Shown here piece after piece: positions 15,682-25,900 of a DNA stretch of 64,000 bases (its first letter is position 1; every line of letters begins with the position of its first letter). Origin of the DNA: CAG-791 sp963655255 (GTDB lineage: Bacteria > Bacillota > Clostridia > Lachnospirales > Lachnospiraceae); assembly GCA_963655255.1 (NCBI GenBank), contig CAVKEB010000004.1:1-64000 (forward strand). Direction: 5' to 3'. A program made the translations under genes and the position numbers. Below the pieces are notes generated by a model. It was not told where the DNA came from. It was given only the letters and a program-made list of their open reading frames with translations, and did not search any database.

Positions 15682-17451
15682 TCACATCCTTTCCGGTGCG
15701 GAGAAGCCGAGGACGTCGATGCACGTTTCCAGAATATCCTTCGTCAGCTTCAGAAGCGCAATCCAGCCTTCCTTCCTGGCCTCGTCCTCTTCCGCCAGGA
15801 TTCTCGTTCCATGGTAGAAGCTGTTGAAGTCATTGGACAGCTGATAAATGTAAGCGCAGATGCGATGCGGTGCGCACTCCTCGTAAGCGCCCTCCATCAT
15901 GGCTCCGAATCCGGCAATGTCCTGCATCAGGCTCTTCTCGGCTTTGCTCTTTGGCTCCGCGATCTTCAGATCCGCAGGATTTCTGCCTCCGGCCGCCTGA
16001 TACTTGGCCAGGATCGATTTGATCCGGACAATCGTGTACAGGATGTACGGGCCGGTGTCTCCCTCAAAGGAGGTGAACTTCTCGGTGTCGAAAATATAAT
16101 CCTTGGATGCCTGGTTGGACAGATCTCCGTACTTGATGGCGGCAAGTGCCACCTTTTTCGCGGTATCCGCGGCTTCCTCTCCGGTGATTTCCGGGTTGGT
16201 CTCAATCTTTTTCCGCATCTCTTCATTGATATCCGAGATGAGCGTCTCCAAACGCATGACCCCGCCGTCCCTCGTCTTGAACGGCTTGCCGTCCTTGCCG
16301 TTTACGGTTCCGAAGCCGATGTGACGAAGCTCCGTCTTCTCATCGCAGAGGCCGCACTTCTTCGCCGCGCGGAACACCTGGATGAAGTGAAGGGCCTGCC
16401 GCTTGTCCGTGATGTAAATGATCTCGTCCGGATGATACGTATCGCGCCGGTCCTGAATCGTCGCAAGATCCGTTGTCGTGTACAGCGCCGCGCCGTCGCT
16501 CTTTAAGATCATGCAGGGCGGAACCTCCTTCGCGTCGGTTTCCTCCGCGACATCGACCACCAGTGCGCCCTCGCTCTCATAGGCCTTGCCGTCCTTCTTC
16601 ATCTTCTCCACCATCGGGCCGATCAGATCGTTGACGGTGGATTCTCCGTTCCAGAGATCGAAGGTCACGTTCAGATTCTCATAGTTGCGCTTCATGTCCG
16701 CCACGGAGACGTTCATGATGTGCTTCCACAGCGCGCGGTAGCCGCGGTTTCCTTCCTGAAGCTTGTGCGTGTTCTCCAGAGCCTCTGCGTGATAAGCCTC
16801 GTCCTCCTTCGACTTTCCGCTCGCGAACGGATAGATCTCCTCCAGATCACTGACGGTGAAGGGAGCTTCTTCGGGATACTCGCCCTCAAACGACTCGTCA
16901 AAATAAGGCAGCTCCGGATGACGGTGCTTCAGTTCCGTGATGACCAGCCCCATCTGAAGACCCCAGTCCCCGAGATGAATGTCGCCGATTGCCGTATCGC
17001 CGTGATAACGGACAATTCTCTTGACCGCTTCTCCGATGACCGCCGAGCGGAGGTGTCCCACGTGAAGGGGCTTGGCCACATTCGGTCCGCCGTAGTCCAG
17101 AACAACCGTCTTCGGCTTCTCCGGGAGCGGCATTCCGAACTTGACCGATTCGGTCATTTCCTGCAGGTGGGCCTGCAGCCAGGATTCCTTCACATTCAGA
17201 TTGATGAAACCGGGCTTTACCACGGCAGCATCCTTGAAAATATCCGAATCCTGAAGGTGTGCCGCCACCTCCTCCGCGATCATGAACGGAGCCTTATGGT
17301 ACTGCTTTGCGCCGGCCATTGCCCCGTTGCACTGATACTCGGCAAGATCCGGGCGGGCAGAAACTCCCACCTTGCCCATCGCAGCGTCATACCCTGCCGC
17401 CGCAAATGCCTTTCCCATCTCCTCTGTCAGTGTTTCCAGCAACTGTTTCAT
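15682..17451 (-). CDS. argS: Arginyl-tRNA synthetase
   Basis: A 589-aa class I aminoacyl-tRNA synthetase that charges tRNA-Arg. The N-terminal Add-1 region carries VSARPDLAEYQCNGAM. The HIGH-box variant is HVGH in PNVAKPLHVGHLRSA (about residue 125). The KMSKS region is the degenerate KPFKTRDGG typical of many ArgRS. The C-terminal anticodon-binding DALR domain ends with YHGTRILAEEDEARK. It is 127 bp downstream of queH on the same strand. The C terminus is followed by the direct-repeat region. Confidence 0.97.
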   Translation of the reverse strand: MKQLLETLTEEMGKAFAAAGYDAAMGKVGVSARPDLAEYQCNGAMAGAKQYHKAPFMIAEEVAAHLQDSDIFKDAAVVKPGFINLNVKESWLQAHLQEMTESVKFGMPLPEKPKTVVLDYGGPNVAKPLHVGHLRSAVIGEAVKRIVRYHGDTAIGDIHLGDWGLQMGLVITELKHRHPELPYFDESFEGEYPEEAPFTVSDLEEIYPFASGKSKEDEAYHAEALENTHKLQEGNRGYRALWKHIMNVSVADMKRNYENLNVTFDLWNGESTVNDLIGPMVEKMKKDGKAYESEGALVVDVAEETDAKEVPPCMILKSDGAALYTTTDLATIQDRRDTYHPDEIIYITDKRQALHFIQVFRAAKKCGLCDEKTELRHIGFGTVNGKDGKPFKTRDGGVMRLETLISDINEEMRKKIETNPEITGEEAADTAKKVALAAIKYGDLSNQASKDYIFDTEKFTSFEGDTGPYILYTIVRIKSILAKYQAAGGRNPADLKIAEPKSKAEKSLMQDIAGFGAMMEGAYEECAPHRICAYIYQLSNDFNSFYHGTRILAEEDEARKEGWIALLKLTKDILETCIDVLGFSAPERM

Positions 17452-17578
17452 AGCTTTTCTTTTTCCTTTCCTGTCACATGCCGGCGTTCACGCAGGCGTT
17501 TTCTTTTGATGATATCTGTCCGGCACCTGCAGGATTCCGAAAGAAATCCGGGATGTGCCAGGCAGACCTTTGCCAGAC

Positions 17579-18250
17579 TCAGCGGCCTGCCTTCCCGCCG
17601 CGCGAAAATCTGCAGCCACAGTAATTCTGCCGGTACAGATCGAACCGGTGTGAAAGCTCAATGGAACGCTTGTAGCCGTTCTTCTTCTTGAAGTCGGAAG
17701 GCAGCCACATCACGCCGTACTTTTGCCCCATCTCTTCGCCGATCCGGTTGAGACGGGCTGCGTCCTTCAGTGGTGAAATCGTGAGCGTCGTGGTGAAGCA
17801 GTCGTACCCGCCCGCCGCCGCAAGCTCCGCCGTCTTCCCGAGGCGGAGAGCGAAACAGACGGTGCAGCGGTCTCCCCCTTCGGGGCAGTCCTCCAGTCCC
17901 CGGACTGCCTGTTCGTAGACCTCGCCGTCATACCCGCATTCCAGAATGTCGATCCTCTGCGCCCGGCTCGTGGAATTCATTCCGTCAAAATCCTGCTCCT
18001 CCACCTGCCGGTTGTACTCTTCGATCAGACGCTTCTCCTCCGCCTTTCGTTTCTCGAATTCCGCCCGCTCCGAAATGTTCGGATTATAATACAGAACCGT
18101 CACGCGGAAATTCTCCCGCAGATACTCCAGACAGTAGCTCGAACAGGGCGCACAGCAGACCTGCAGGAGCAGGGACGGTATCCGCCCCTGCTCCCTGTCC
18201 TTCTCCACAATCTTATCCAGTTCCTTGCTGTAATTCACCTGATTTGCCAT
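17579..18250 (-). CDS. queH: Epoxyqueuosine reductase QueH
   Basis: A 223-aa member of the QueH (DUF208) family, the non-QueG enzyme for the last step of queuosine synthesis in tRNA. It has the conserved cysteine motifs VCCAPCSSYC (residues 31-40), RCTVCFALR (about 127-135) and YCGCRFS at the C terminus, plus the TTTLTISPLKD signature. These cysteines and a nearby aspartate are expected to bind an iron-sulfur cluster and a metal. It lies between carB (102 bp) and argS (127 bp). The ribosome-binding site is weak. Confidence 0.92.
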   Translation of the reverse strand: MANQVNYSKELDKIVEKDREQGRIPSLLLQVCCAPCSSYCLEYLRENFRVTVLYYNPNISERAEFEKRKAEEKRLIEEYNRQVEEQDFDGMNSTSRAQRIDILECGYDGEVYEQAVRGLEDCPEGGDRCTVCFALRLGKTAELAAAGGYDCFTTTLTISPLKDAARLNRIGEEMGQKYGVMWLPSDFKKKNGYKRSIELSHRFDLYRQNYCGCRFSRGGKAGR

Positions 18251-18352
18251 ATCACTTCAGCCGCTGTCCTTCTTCCTCCGTTTTCCTGCGCCGCAGATAA
18301 CGGTTCACCTGCACGGGGGCTCTTTGTCCTGACCCCGGCCTGTACCGGGCAA

Positions 18353-21300
18353 TTACAGTTTCGCAATATCAATGATGCTCAGATCCGTCTCCTCCGCCTG
18401 ATGCTCCAGGGAAGAAACCAGAGCCCTCGCGGTATCCAGCGAGGTGATCGTGGTGACGCCGGTCTCAATGGCCGTGCGGCGGATCAGGAATCCGTCACGG
18501 TTCTTGTCGTGGCCCTGCGTCGGCGTATCGATGACAAGGTCAATCTTGTGTCCCAGCAGAAGGTCCATGACGGTCGGGGATTCCTGACCGATGCGATTGA
18601 CCTTCCTTGCATGAACGCCGTTCTCCTGAAGGGTCTCCGCTGTGCGGCGCGTGGAGTAAATGATGTATCCCAGCTTCTCATAGCGCCGTGCGATGTCAAT
18701 GATCTCGCCCTTGTCGGCATCCTTGACGGTGATGATCATCTGCTTGTGCTTCGGAAGGCTCACGCCGGATCCCATGAAGGCCTTGTACAGAGCCTCGTTG
18801 AAATCCTTCGAGATGCCGAGGCACTCGCCGGTGGACTTCATCTCCGGTCCCACGGAAATCTCCGCGCCGCGGATCTTCTCCGTGGAGAAAACAGGCATCT
18901 TGATGGCAATGGTTCCGACCTCAGGCTGGAGTCCGGGCTGATAGCCCATCTCCGTCAGTTTGTGGCCGAGCATGCACTTCGCCGCCAGATCCACAATCGG
19001 GATTCCGGTCACCTTGCTGATGTACGGCACGGTTCTGGAAGAGCGGGGGTTCGCCTCGATGATGTAAACCTCCTCGCCTACCGCGATGAACTGTACATTG
19101 ATCAGACCGATGATGTGCAGCTCCTTCGCAAGCCTTCTCGTGTACTCCGCGATCGTCTCCTTGACATGCTCCGAGAGCGTCTGGGACGGATAAACCGAAA
19201 TCGAATCGCCGGAATGCACGCCGGAGCGCTCAATGTGCTCCATGATGCCGGGGATCAAAATGTTCTCGCCGTCGCAGACCGCATCAACCTCGGTCTCCGT
19301 TCCCTGCAGATACTTGTCGACCAGAATCGGGTGCTCCTGCGTGTAGCGGTTGATGACCGCCATGAACTGCTCGATCTCCTCGTCGGAAATCGCGATCTGC
19401 ATGCCCTGACCGCCCAGAACGTAGCTTGGGCGGACCAATACGGGATAGCCGAGGCGGTGCGCCACCTCTTTGGCCTCTTCTGCGGTATAGACCGTTGCTC
19501 CGGCAGCGCGCTTGATCTCACACTTCTGAAGGACTTCATCGAAAATCTCGCGGTCCTCTGCGGCGTCCACATCCTTGGCATCGGTGCCCAGAATCGGAAC
19601 GCCCATCTTCGTCAGGCTCATGGTCAGCTTGATGGCGGTCTGTCCGCCGAACTGAACCACCGCGTAATCCGGATGCTCGATGTCCACGACATTCTTCACA
19701 TCCTCCGGTGTCAGCGGCTCGAAATACAGCTTGTCCGCGATATCGAAGTCCGTGGAGACCGTCTCCGGGTTGTTGTTGATGATGATGGTTTCATAGCCTT
19801 CTTTTGCAAAGGCCCAGGTCGCATGCACGGAGCAGTAGTCGAACTCGATGCCCTGTCCGATCCGGATCGGGCCGGAGCCGAGGACCAGAATCTTCTTCCG
19901 ATCGGTGACGCGCTCCTTCGCCTCATCCGTGTCCGACGTATTGTAGACCGAATAGAAGTACGGGGTCTGCGCCTCGAACTCCGCGGCACACGTATCCACC
20001 ATCTTGTACCTGGCCGTGATGCCGTTGTCGTAGCGAAGCTTCGCGACCTCTTCCTCCGGAATGCCGGTCCACCGCGCGATCACGCTGTCCGGAAATTCCA
20101 TGCGCTTGGCTTCTGCCAGAAGCTCCTTGGTCAGAGGTCCCTTCTTGAGCTTCTCTTCCATGCGGACGAGGTTGTGGATCTTGTCAATGAACCACTCGTC
20201 CACCATGGTGATCTCATGAATCGTCTGGCGGGAAATTCCCTTGCGGAGAGCCTCCGCGATCACCCAGATTCTCTGATCATCCACAACCGTCATGCGGACG
20301 AACAGTTCCTCCTTGGAGAGGTGGCTGAAATCATAGCTGTCCAGCGCATCCACATGCTGCTCCAGGGAGCGGATGGCCTTCATGAGGCCGCCCTCGAAGT
20401 TCGTGCAGATGCTCATGACCTCGCCGGTTGCCTTCATCTGTGTCGTCAGCGTTCTCTTCGCATGAATGAACTTGTCAAACGGAAGGCGGGGGAACTTCAC
20501 CACGCAGTAGTCCAGTGCCGGCTCGAACGACGCATAGGTCTTGCCGGTCACCGCGTTCTTAATTTCATCCAGAGTAAAGCCGAGGGCAATCTTCGCCGCC
20601 ACCTTCGCAATCGGATAGCCCGTCGCCTTGGAAGCCAGTGCCGAGGAACGGGACACACGGGGATTCACCTCGATGACGCAGTATTCAAAGCTCGTCGGAT
20701 GGAGCGCGAACTGCACGTTGCAGCCGCCGGTGATCTGCAGCTCGTCAATGATGTTCAGCGCCGCGGTCCGCAGCATCTGATATTCCTTATCGGAAAGCGT
20801 CTGGGAGGGTGCCACTACGATGGAATCGCCGGTGTGCACGCCGACGGGATCAATGTTCTCCATGTTGCAGACGGTGATGCAGTTGCCCGCTCCGTCGCGC
20901 ATGACCTCGTACTCGATTTCCTTCCAGCCGGAGATGCAGCGCTCCACCAGAACCTGTCCCACACGAGAGAGGCGCAGGCCGTTCTCCAGAATCTTGCGAA
21001 GCTCTGCCGTGTTGTGCGCGATGCCGCCGCCGGAGCCTCCCAGCGTATAAGCGGGACGAAGGACCACCGGGAAGCCGATCTTCTCGGCAAACTTCACGCC
21101 GTCCTCCACATTCTCCACGACCTCGGAGGCCGCGACCGGCTCGCCGATCTTCTCCATGGTCTCCTTGAACATCTCGCGGTCTTCCGCCTTCTTGATGGTC
21201 AGGGCCGTCGTTCCGAGGAGCTTGACGCCATGGGCCTCCAGAAATCCGGACTCGGCAAGCTCCATGCCGAGATTCAGTCCCGCCTGGCCGCCCAGGGTCG

Positions 21301-21562
21301 GAAGGATGGAATCCGGCTTCTCCTTCTCAATAATCTTCTCCAGGACCTTCGCGGTCAGGGGCTCGATGTAAACCTCGTCCGCGATGTCCTTATCGGTCAT
21401 GATGGTTGCGGGGTTGGAGTTGACCAGGCACACCTCCACGCCCTCTTCCTTCAGGGAGCGGCAGGCCTGGGTTCCCGCGTAGTCAAACTCCGCCGCCTGT
21501 CCGATGACAATCGGGCCGGAGCCGATGACCATTACCTTCTTCACGTCTTCTCTCTTCGGCAT
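18353..21562 (-). CDS. carB: Carbamoyl-phosphate synthase large subunit
   Basis: A 1069-aa ATP-dependent enzyme with two homologous ATP-grasp halves. It begins with KVMVIGSGPIVIGQAAEFDY, and the second half opens with ILVLGSGPIRIGQGIEFDY (about residue 555). Both halves contain RPSYVLGG/RPAYTLGG-type ATP-binding motifs, and the C-terminal 130 residues form the MGS-like allosteric domain (VNRIGQESPTVMDLLLGHKI). It supplies carbamoyl phosphate for pyrimidines and arginine. It starts 2 bp after the carA stop codon, with its AAAGGAGG inside the end of carA. Confidence 0.98.
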   Translation of the reverse strand: MPKREDVKKVMVIGSGPIVIGQAAEFDYAGTQACRSLKEEGVEVCLVNSNPATIMTDKDIADEVYIEPLTAKVLEKIIEKEKPDSILPTLGGQAGLNLGMELAESGFLEAHGVKLLGTTALTIKKAEDREMFKETMEKIGEPVAASEVVENVEDGVKFAEKIGFPVVLRPAYTLGGSGGGIAHNTAELRKILENGLRLSRVGQVLVERCISGWKEIEYEVMRDGAGNCITVCNMENIDPVGVHTGDSIVVAPSQTLSDKEYQMLRTAALNIIDELQITGGCNVQFALHPTSFEYCVIEVNPRVSRSSALASKATGYPIAKVAAKIALGFTLDEIKNAVTGKTYASFEPALDYCVVKFPRLPFDKFIHAKRTLTTQMKATGEVMSICTNFEGGLMKAIRSLEQHVDALDSYDFSHLSKEELFVRMTVVDDQRIWVIAEALRKGISRQTIHEITMVDEWFIDKIHNLVRMEEKLKKGPLTKELLAEAKRMEFPDSVIARWTGIPEEEVAKLRYDNGITARYKMVDTCAAEFEAQTPYFYSVYNTSDTDEAKERVTDRKKILVLGSGPIRIGQGIEFDYCSVHATWAFAKEGYETIIINNNPETVSTDFDIADKLYFEPLTPEDVKNVVDIEHPDYAVVQFGGQTAIKLTMSLTKMGVPILGTDAKDVDAAEDREIFDEVLQKCEIKRAAGATVYTAEEAKEVAHRLGYPVLVRPSYVLGGQGMQIAISDEEIEQFMAVINRYTQEHPILVDKYLQGTETEVDAVCDGENILIPGIMEHIERSGVHSGDSISVYPSQTLSEHVKETIAEYTRRLAKELHIIGLINVQFIAVGEEVYIIEANPRSSRTVPYISKVTGIPIVDLAAKCMLGHKLTEMGYQPGLQPEVGTIAIKMPVFSTEKIRGAEISVGPEMKSTGECLGISKDFNEALYKAFMGSGVSLPKHKQMIITVKDADKGEIIDIARRYEKLGYIIYSTRRTAETLQENGVHARKVNRIGQESPTVMDLLLGHKIDLVIDTPTQGHDKNRDGFLIRRTAIETGVTTITSLDTARALVSSLEHQAEETDLSIIDIAKL

Positions 21563-21564
21563 GA

Positions 21565-22806
21565 TTACTCCGCCTCCTTTCCGTCAGCTGCAAAAGCGCT
21601 GTTCCGTCCCTCTTTGATGTTTTCGATGAAACGGTCGAAAAGGAATCCCGAATCCTGCGGCCCCGGGCAGGCTTCCGGATGGAACTGCACGGTAAAGATG
21701 TTCTTGTTCCGGTAAATCAGTCCTTCGTTCGTGCCGTCATTGACGTTGCAGAAAAGAGGCGCTGCAATCTCCGGGTTCACCGATGTCTCGTCCACAGCGT
21801 ATCCGTGATTCTGCGAGGAAATGTAAACCCGTCCGGTCGTCAGATCCTTCACCGGATGATTGCCGCCGCGGTGACCGTATTTCAGCTTATAGGTGTCGCT
21901 TCCGGTTGCCAGTGCCATCAGCTGATGTCCGAGGCAGATCGCAAAGATCGGCACATTGCTTTCATAGAGCTTGCGTACCTCCGCGATGATGGAGGTGCAC
22001 TCCTTCGGATCACCGGGGCCGTTGGAAATCATGATTCCGTCCGGGTGATCCGCAAGAATCTCCGCCGCCGGTGTGAGTGCGGGATAAACCGTCACATCGC
22101 AGCCCCGCATCGCAAGACTGCGGACAATGTTCTTCTTCAGTCCGACATCCAGAAGAGCAATCTTCAGTCCCGCGCCGTTTAATCTGCGCACGAGGCTCGG
22201 ACGCTTCTCCTTCCGGGACTTGTCGCCGTCCAGATACTTCTCGTATTCATCCTGGTCAAAAAACGCATGGCCGGAAAGCGGACCGTTCTCAGAAAGATCC
22301 TTCGTGCCCGGCACGGTGTATTTCTCCCTGCAGGTGACCTTCTCCACCACCTTGCCGCAGGTGTACTTCTTCAGCTGCGGCAGAATGATGTTCAGATCAT
22401 AGTGCTCATCTGTCGTCACCATGCCGTTCATGGTGCCCCTCTCGCGAAGGAGCTTGGTGAGAGCACGCGTATCAATTCCCGCAATTCCAGGAATGTCATA
22501 CTGCTTCATGAACGCGTCCAGACTCTCGTCGCTTCGGAAATTCGACGGCGTGCGGCACTCTTCCCGCACGATCAGCGCGTCCGGCCACGGCCGTTCGGAT
22601 TCCATATCCTCCAGGCACACGCCGTAATTGCCGATCAGCGGATACGTCATGCAAACCGCCTGTCCGGCATAGCTGGGATCGGTCAGGACCTCCGGATATC
22701 CTGCCATCGAGGTGTTGAATACAATCTCACTGATCACCTCTTTGACGGCTCCGAACGAAGTTCCCGTAAATACCGTTCCGTCCTCCAGAATTAAAAATGC
22801 CTTCAT
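21565..22806 (-). CDS. carA: Carbamoyl-phosphate synthase small subunit
   Basis: A 413-aa glutamine amidotransferase subunit. The N-terminal CPSase domain starts AFLILEDGTVFTGTSFGA. The class I amidotransferase nucleophile is in FAICLGHQLMALATG and the His-Glu pair in FTVQFHPEACPGP. It is some 40-50 residues longer than typical CarA because of an insertion around residues 170-205 (GPLSGHAFFDQDEYEKYLDG) between the two domains. It is first in carA-carB, and its AAGGGA ribosome-binding site is adequate. No pyrimidine attenuator is seen in the 171-bp gap after purL. Confidence 0.97.
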   Translation of the reverse strand: MKAFLILEDGTVFTGTSFGAVKEVISEIVFNTSMAGYPEVLTDPSYAGQAVCMTYPLIGNYGVCLEDMESERPWPDALIVREECRTPSNFRSDESLDAFMKQYDIPGIAGIDTRALTKLLRERGTMNGMVTTDEHYDLNIILPQLKKYTCGKVVEKVTCREKYTVPGTKDLSENGPLSGHAFFDQDEYEKYLDGDKSRKEKRPSLVRRLNGAGLKIALLDVGLKKNIVRSLAMRGCDVTVYPALTPAAEILADHPDGIMISNGPGDPKECTSIIAEVRKLYESNVPIFAICLGHQLMALATGSDTYKLKYGHRGGNHPVKDLTTGRVYISSQNHGYAVDETSVNPEIAAPLFCNVNDGTNEGLIYRNKNIFTVQFHPEACPGPQDSGFLFDRFIENIKEGRNSAFAADGKEAE

Positions 22807-22977
22807 TTCTACTGTCCCTTCTATATGATCAGCCGATGGAAGTCACTCCCACCCGGGCCGAAGATATCATTCTGTGTTCTGCACCCGCTCCGCCGGTTCC
22901 CACCGTCCGGAGCACTTCTGCCGAACTTTCCCCGCATACGGCAGTCTGCCGGCAATCCGGAACTCTTTCCCCGGATC

Positions 22978-25900
22978 TTATCGGAAGTACTTCACGCCGC
23001 TCTCGAAGATTTTCAGATCCTGCTGCCCCGCGATATTGATCGCGACGTGATCGCCGATCCGCTCCGAGTGGCACATCTTGCCGAGAACCCGTCCGTCCGG
23101 GCTCGTGATGCCCTCGATTGCGCAGTAGGAGCCGTTGATGTTCCACTCCTCATCCATGGAGACATTGCCCTCCGGATCGCAGTACTGCGTTGCGACCTGA
23201 CCGTTTGCAAAGAGCCGGTCCAGCCACTCCTTCGGTGCGACAAAGCGGCCCTCTCCGTGGGAAGCCGGATTGACATAGACGCCGCCGAGCTCCGCTTCCT
23301 GAAGCCAGGGAGACTTGTTGCTGATAACGCGCAGATACGCCTCTTTGGAAATATGGCGGCCGATGGTGTTGAATGTCAGCGTCGGAGAATCCTCCTTCTG
23401 GCCGGTCAGGGCACCGTTCGGAACCAGTCCCAGCTTGATGAGGGCCTGGAAGCCGTTGCAGATGCCGAGAACCAGGCCGTCCCGGTTGTTCAGAAGATCC
23501 TGAATGGCCTCGCCGATCTTCTCGTTCCGGAAGCTGGTCGCGAAGAACTTCGCACTGCCGTCCGGTTCATCGCCCGCGGAGAATCCGCCGGGGAACATGA
23601 TCATCTGCGCCTTCTCAATGGTTCTGCCGAACTCTTCCACGGACTCGCGGATGCCCTCCGGCGTGATGTTGCGGAATACGCGGACCTCGGCCCTTGCTCC
23701 CGCCTTCTCAAATGCCGCAGCGGAATCGTACTCGCAGTTGGTTCCCGGGAAAACCGGAATGAAGACGGTCGGCTGTCCGATCTTATGGCTGCAGATGTGA
23801 ACGGACTCCGCATGATACAGCGGGGATTCCACCTGCTCCTTTCCGGGCACGGCAACCGTCGGGAATACGCTCTCAAGCGGAGCCTTCCAGGCCGCCAGCG
23901 CATCCTCGCAGCCGACGCTCACGCCGCCGTATTCGAATCCGTCCTCCGTGCCTGCCACGGTACCGACGATCTCGTAGTCCGCATCCTCCAGATCTTCCAG
24001 CGTATCCGCTTCCTCTTCACGGATTTCCAGAAGAATGTCGCCCATTCCGTTGTCATAGAAGGAGCGCACCGGAAGCTCATCGTTGAATTTCACGCCGAGA
24101 TGATTGCCGAAGGCCATTTTCGCCGCCGCGGCTGCGACGCCGTAGCAATCCAATGCGTAACCTGCCACCGCAATGCCGGAGCGGAGAAGTCCCGTAATTT
24201 TCTCATAGAGTGCAATGACACGGTCATAGACCGGAATGTCATACTCATCCTTCTCGATCCGGAAGCGGACCAGAAGGTCGCCGGGGTGCTTCAGTTCCGG
24301 CGTCACAATGTCATTCTCGCCCGCAACGTCAACGGCAAAGGAAACCAGGGTCGGCGGAACATCAATGTCCCTGCCCTTATCTTCAAAGGTTCCGGACATG
24401 GAATCCTTGCCGCCGATGGAGGCAATGCCGTAGCCGATCTGCGCATCGTATGCGCCGAGAAGCGCCGCGAACGGCTGACTCCAGCGCTTCGGATCCCGGC
24501 TCATGCGCCGGAAGAATTCCTGGAAGGTGAAATGAAGCTTCTCAAAGGATCCGCCGCTCGCGATGACCTTCGCAATCGACTCCGTCACCGCATAGATTGC
24601 GCCGTGGTACGGACTCCAGCTGGACAGGTACGGGTCAAAGCCGTAGCTCATCATCGTCACCGTGTCCGTCCGGCCGCCGAGTACCGGAAGCTTCGCCACC
24701 ATGGTCTGCGTCTCCGTCAGCTGATACTGACCGCCGTACGGCATGGTCACGGTCCCTGCTCCGATGGAGGAGTCAAACCGCTCCACCAGTCCTTTCTGGG
24801 AGCAGACATTCAGATCGCCGAGCTCTGCGGCAAAGGCGGTGGCAAACGCCTGCCCGTCCGCGGAATCCGGCTCCAGACCGTCCAGAACCGCCGCAGCCCT
24901 GGCGGATGCAATTTTCTTCAGATAGTTGTCCTTCTCGGAAGGAGCCTCTACCTCCACATCGGTTTCCTGATGGGCGCCATTGGTATCAAGGAAGGCGCGG
25001 GAAATATCCACGATAGCCTTTCCTCTCCAGTTCAGAACCAGATTCGGCTTCTTCGTCACAACGGCAACCGGCGTTGCCTCAAGGTTCTCCTCTGCGGCAT
25101 AGCGGAGGAACTCATCGCGGTCCTTCGGTGCAACCACAACCGCCATTCTCTCCTGCGATTCGGAGATGGCAAGCTCTGTGCCGTCAAGGCCTTCGTATTT
25201 CTTCGGAACAAGGTCCAGATTGACGTCCAGACCGTCCGCCAGCTCGCCGATGGCAACCGAAACACCGCCCGCACCGAAGTCGTTGCACTTCTTGATGAGG
25301 TGGGAAACCTCGGGTCTGCGGAAGAGTCTCTGCAGCTTTCTCTCCGTCGGCGCATTTCCCTTCTGTACCTCTGCGCCGCAGGATTCCAGAGATTTCTCCG
25401 TGTGCTTCTTGGAGGAGCCGGTTGCTCCACCGCAGCCGTCACGTCCGGTCCGGCCGCCCAGGAGAATGATGATATCGCCGGGATCGCTGTTCTCGCGGAT
25501 GACATCCGAGCGTCTTGCCGCTCCCATGACCGCACCGATCTCCATGCGTTTTGCCACATAATTCGGATGATAGATCTCCTTAACCTCTCCGGTGGCAAGG
25601 CCGATCTGATTGCCATAGCTGGAATAGCCCTGTGCGGCTCCCGTGCAGAGCTTCTTCTGAGGAAGCTTGCCTTCCAGCGTCTGTGAAACCGGAACCGTCG
25701 GATCCGCCGCGCCGGTCACGCGCATGGCCTGATAGACATAGCCGCGTCCCGAGAGCGGATCACGGATCGCGCCGCCAAGGCACGTCGCCGCGCCGCCGAA
25801 CGGCTCGATCTCCGTCGGATGGTTGTGCGTCTCGTTCTTGAAGAACATCAGCCACTCTTCACGGACCGGGCCCTCCCCATAGTCCACTTCCACCGGGATG

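Noticed and set aside
18401..21715. A 1104-codon open frame on the plus strand, opposite carB
   Set aside because: It lies antisense to a complete carB, has no ribosome-binding site and reflects GC-rich codon bias. Similar long antisense frames opposite purL (22825-25686), clpC (31458-34025) and the M29 gene were rejected for the same reason.
22807..22977. Pyrimidine attenuator before carA
   Set aside because: No PyrR-binding loop or antiterminator/terminator pair could be made out.
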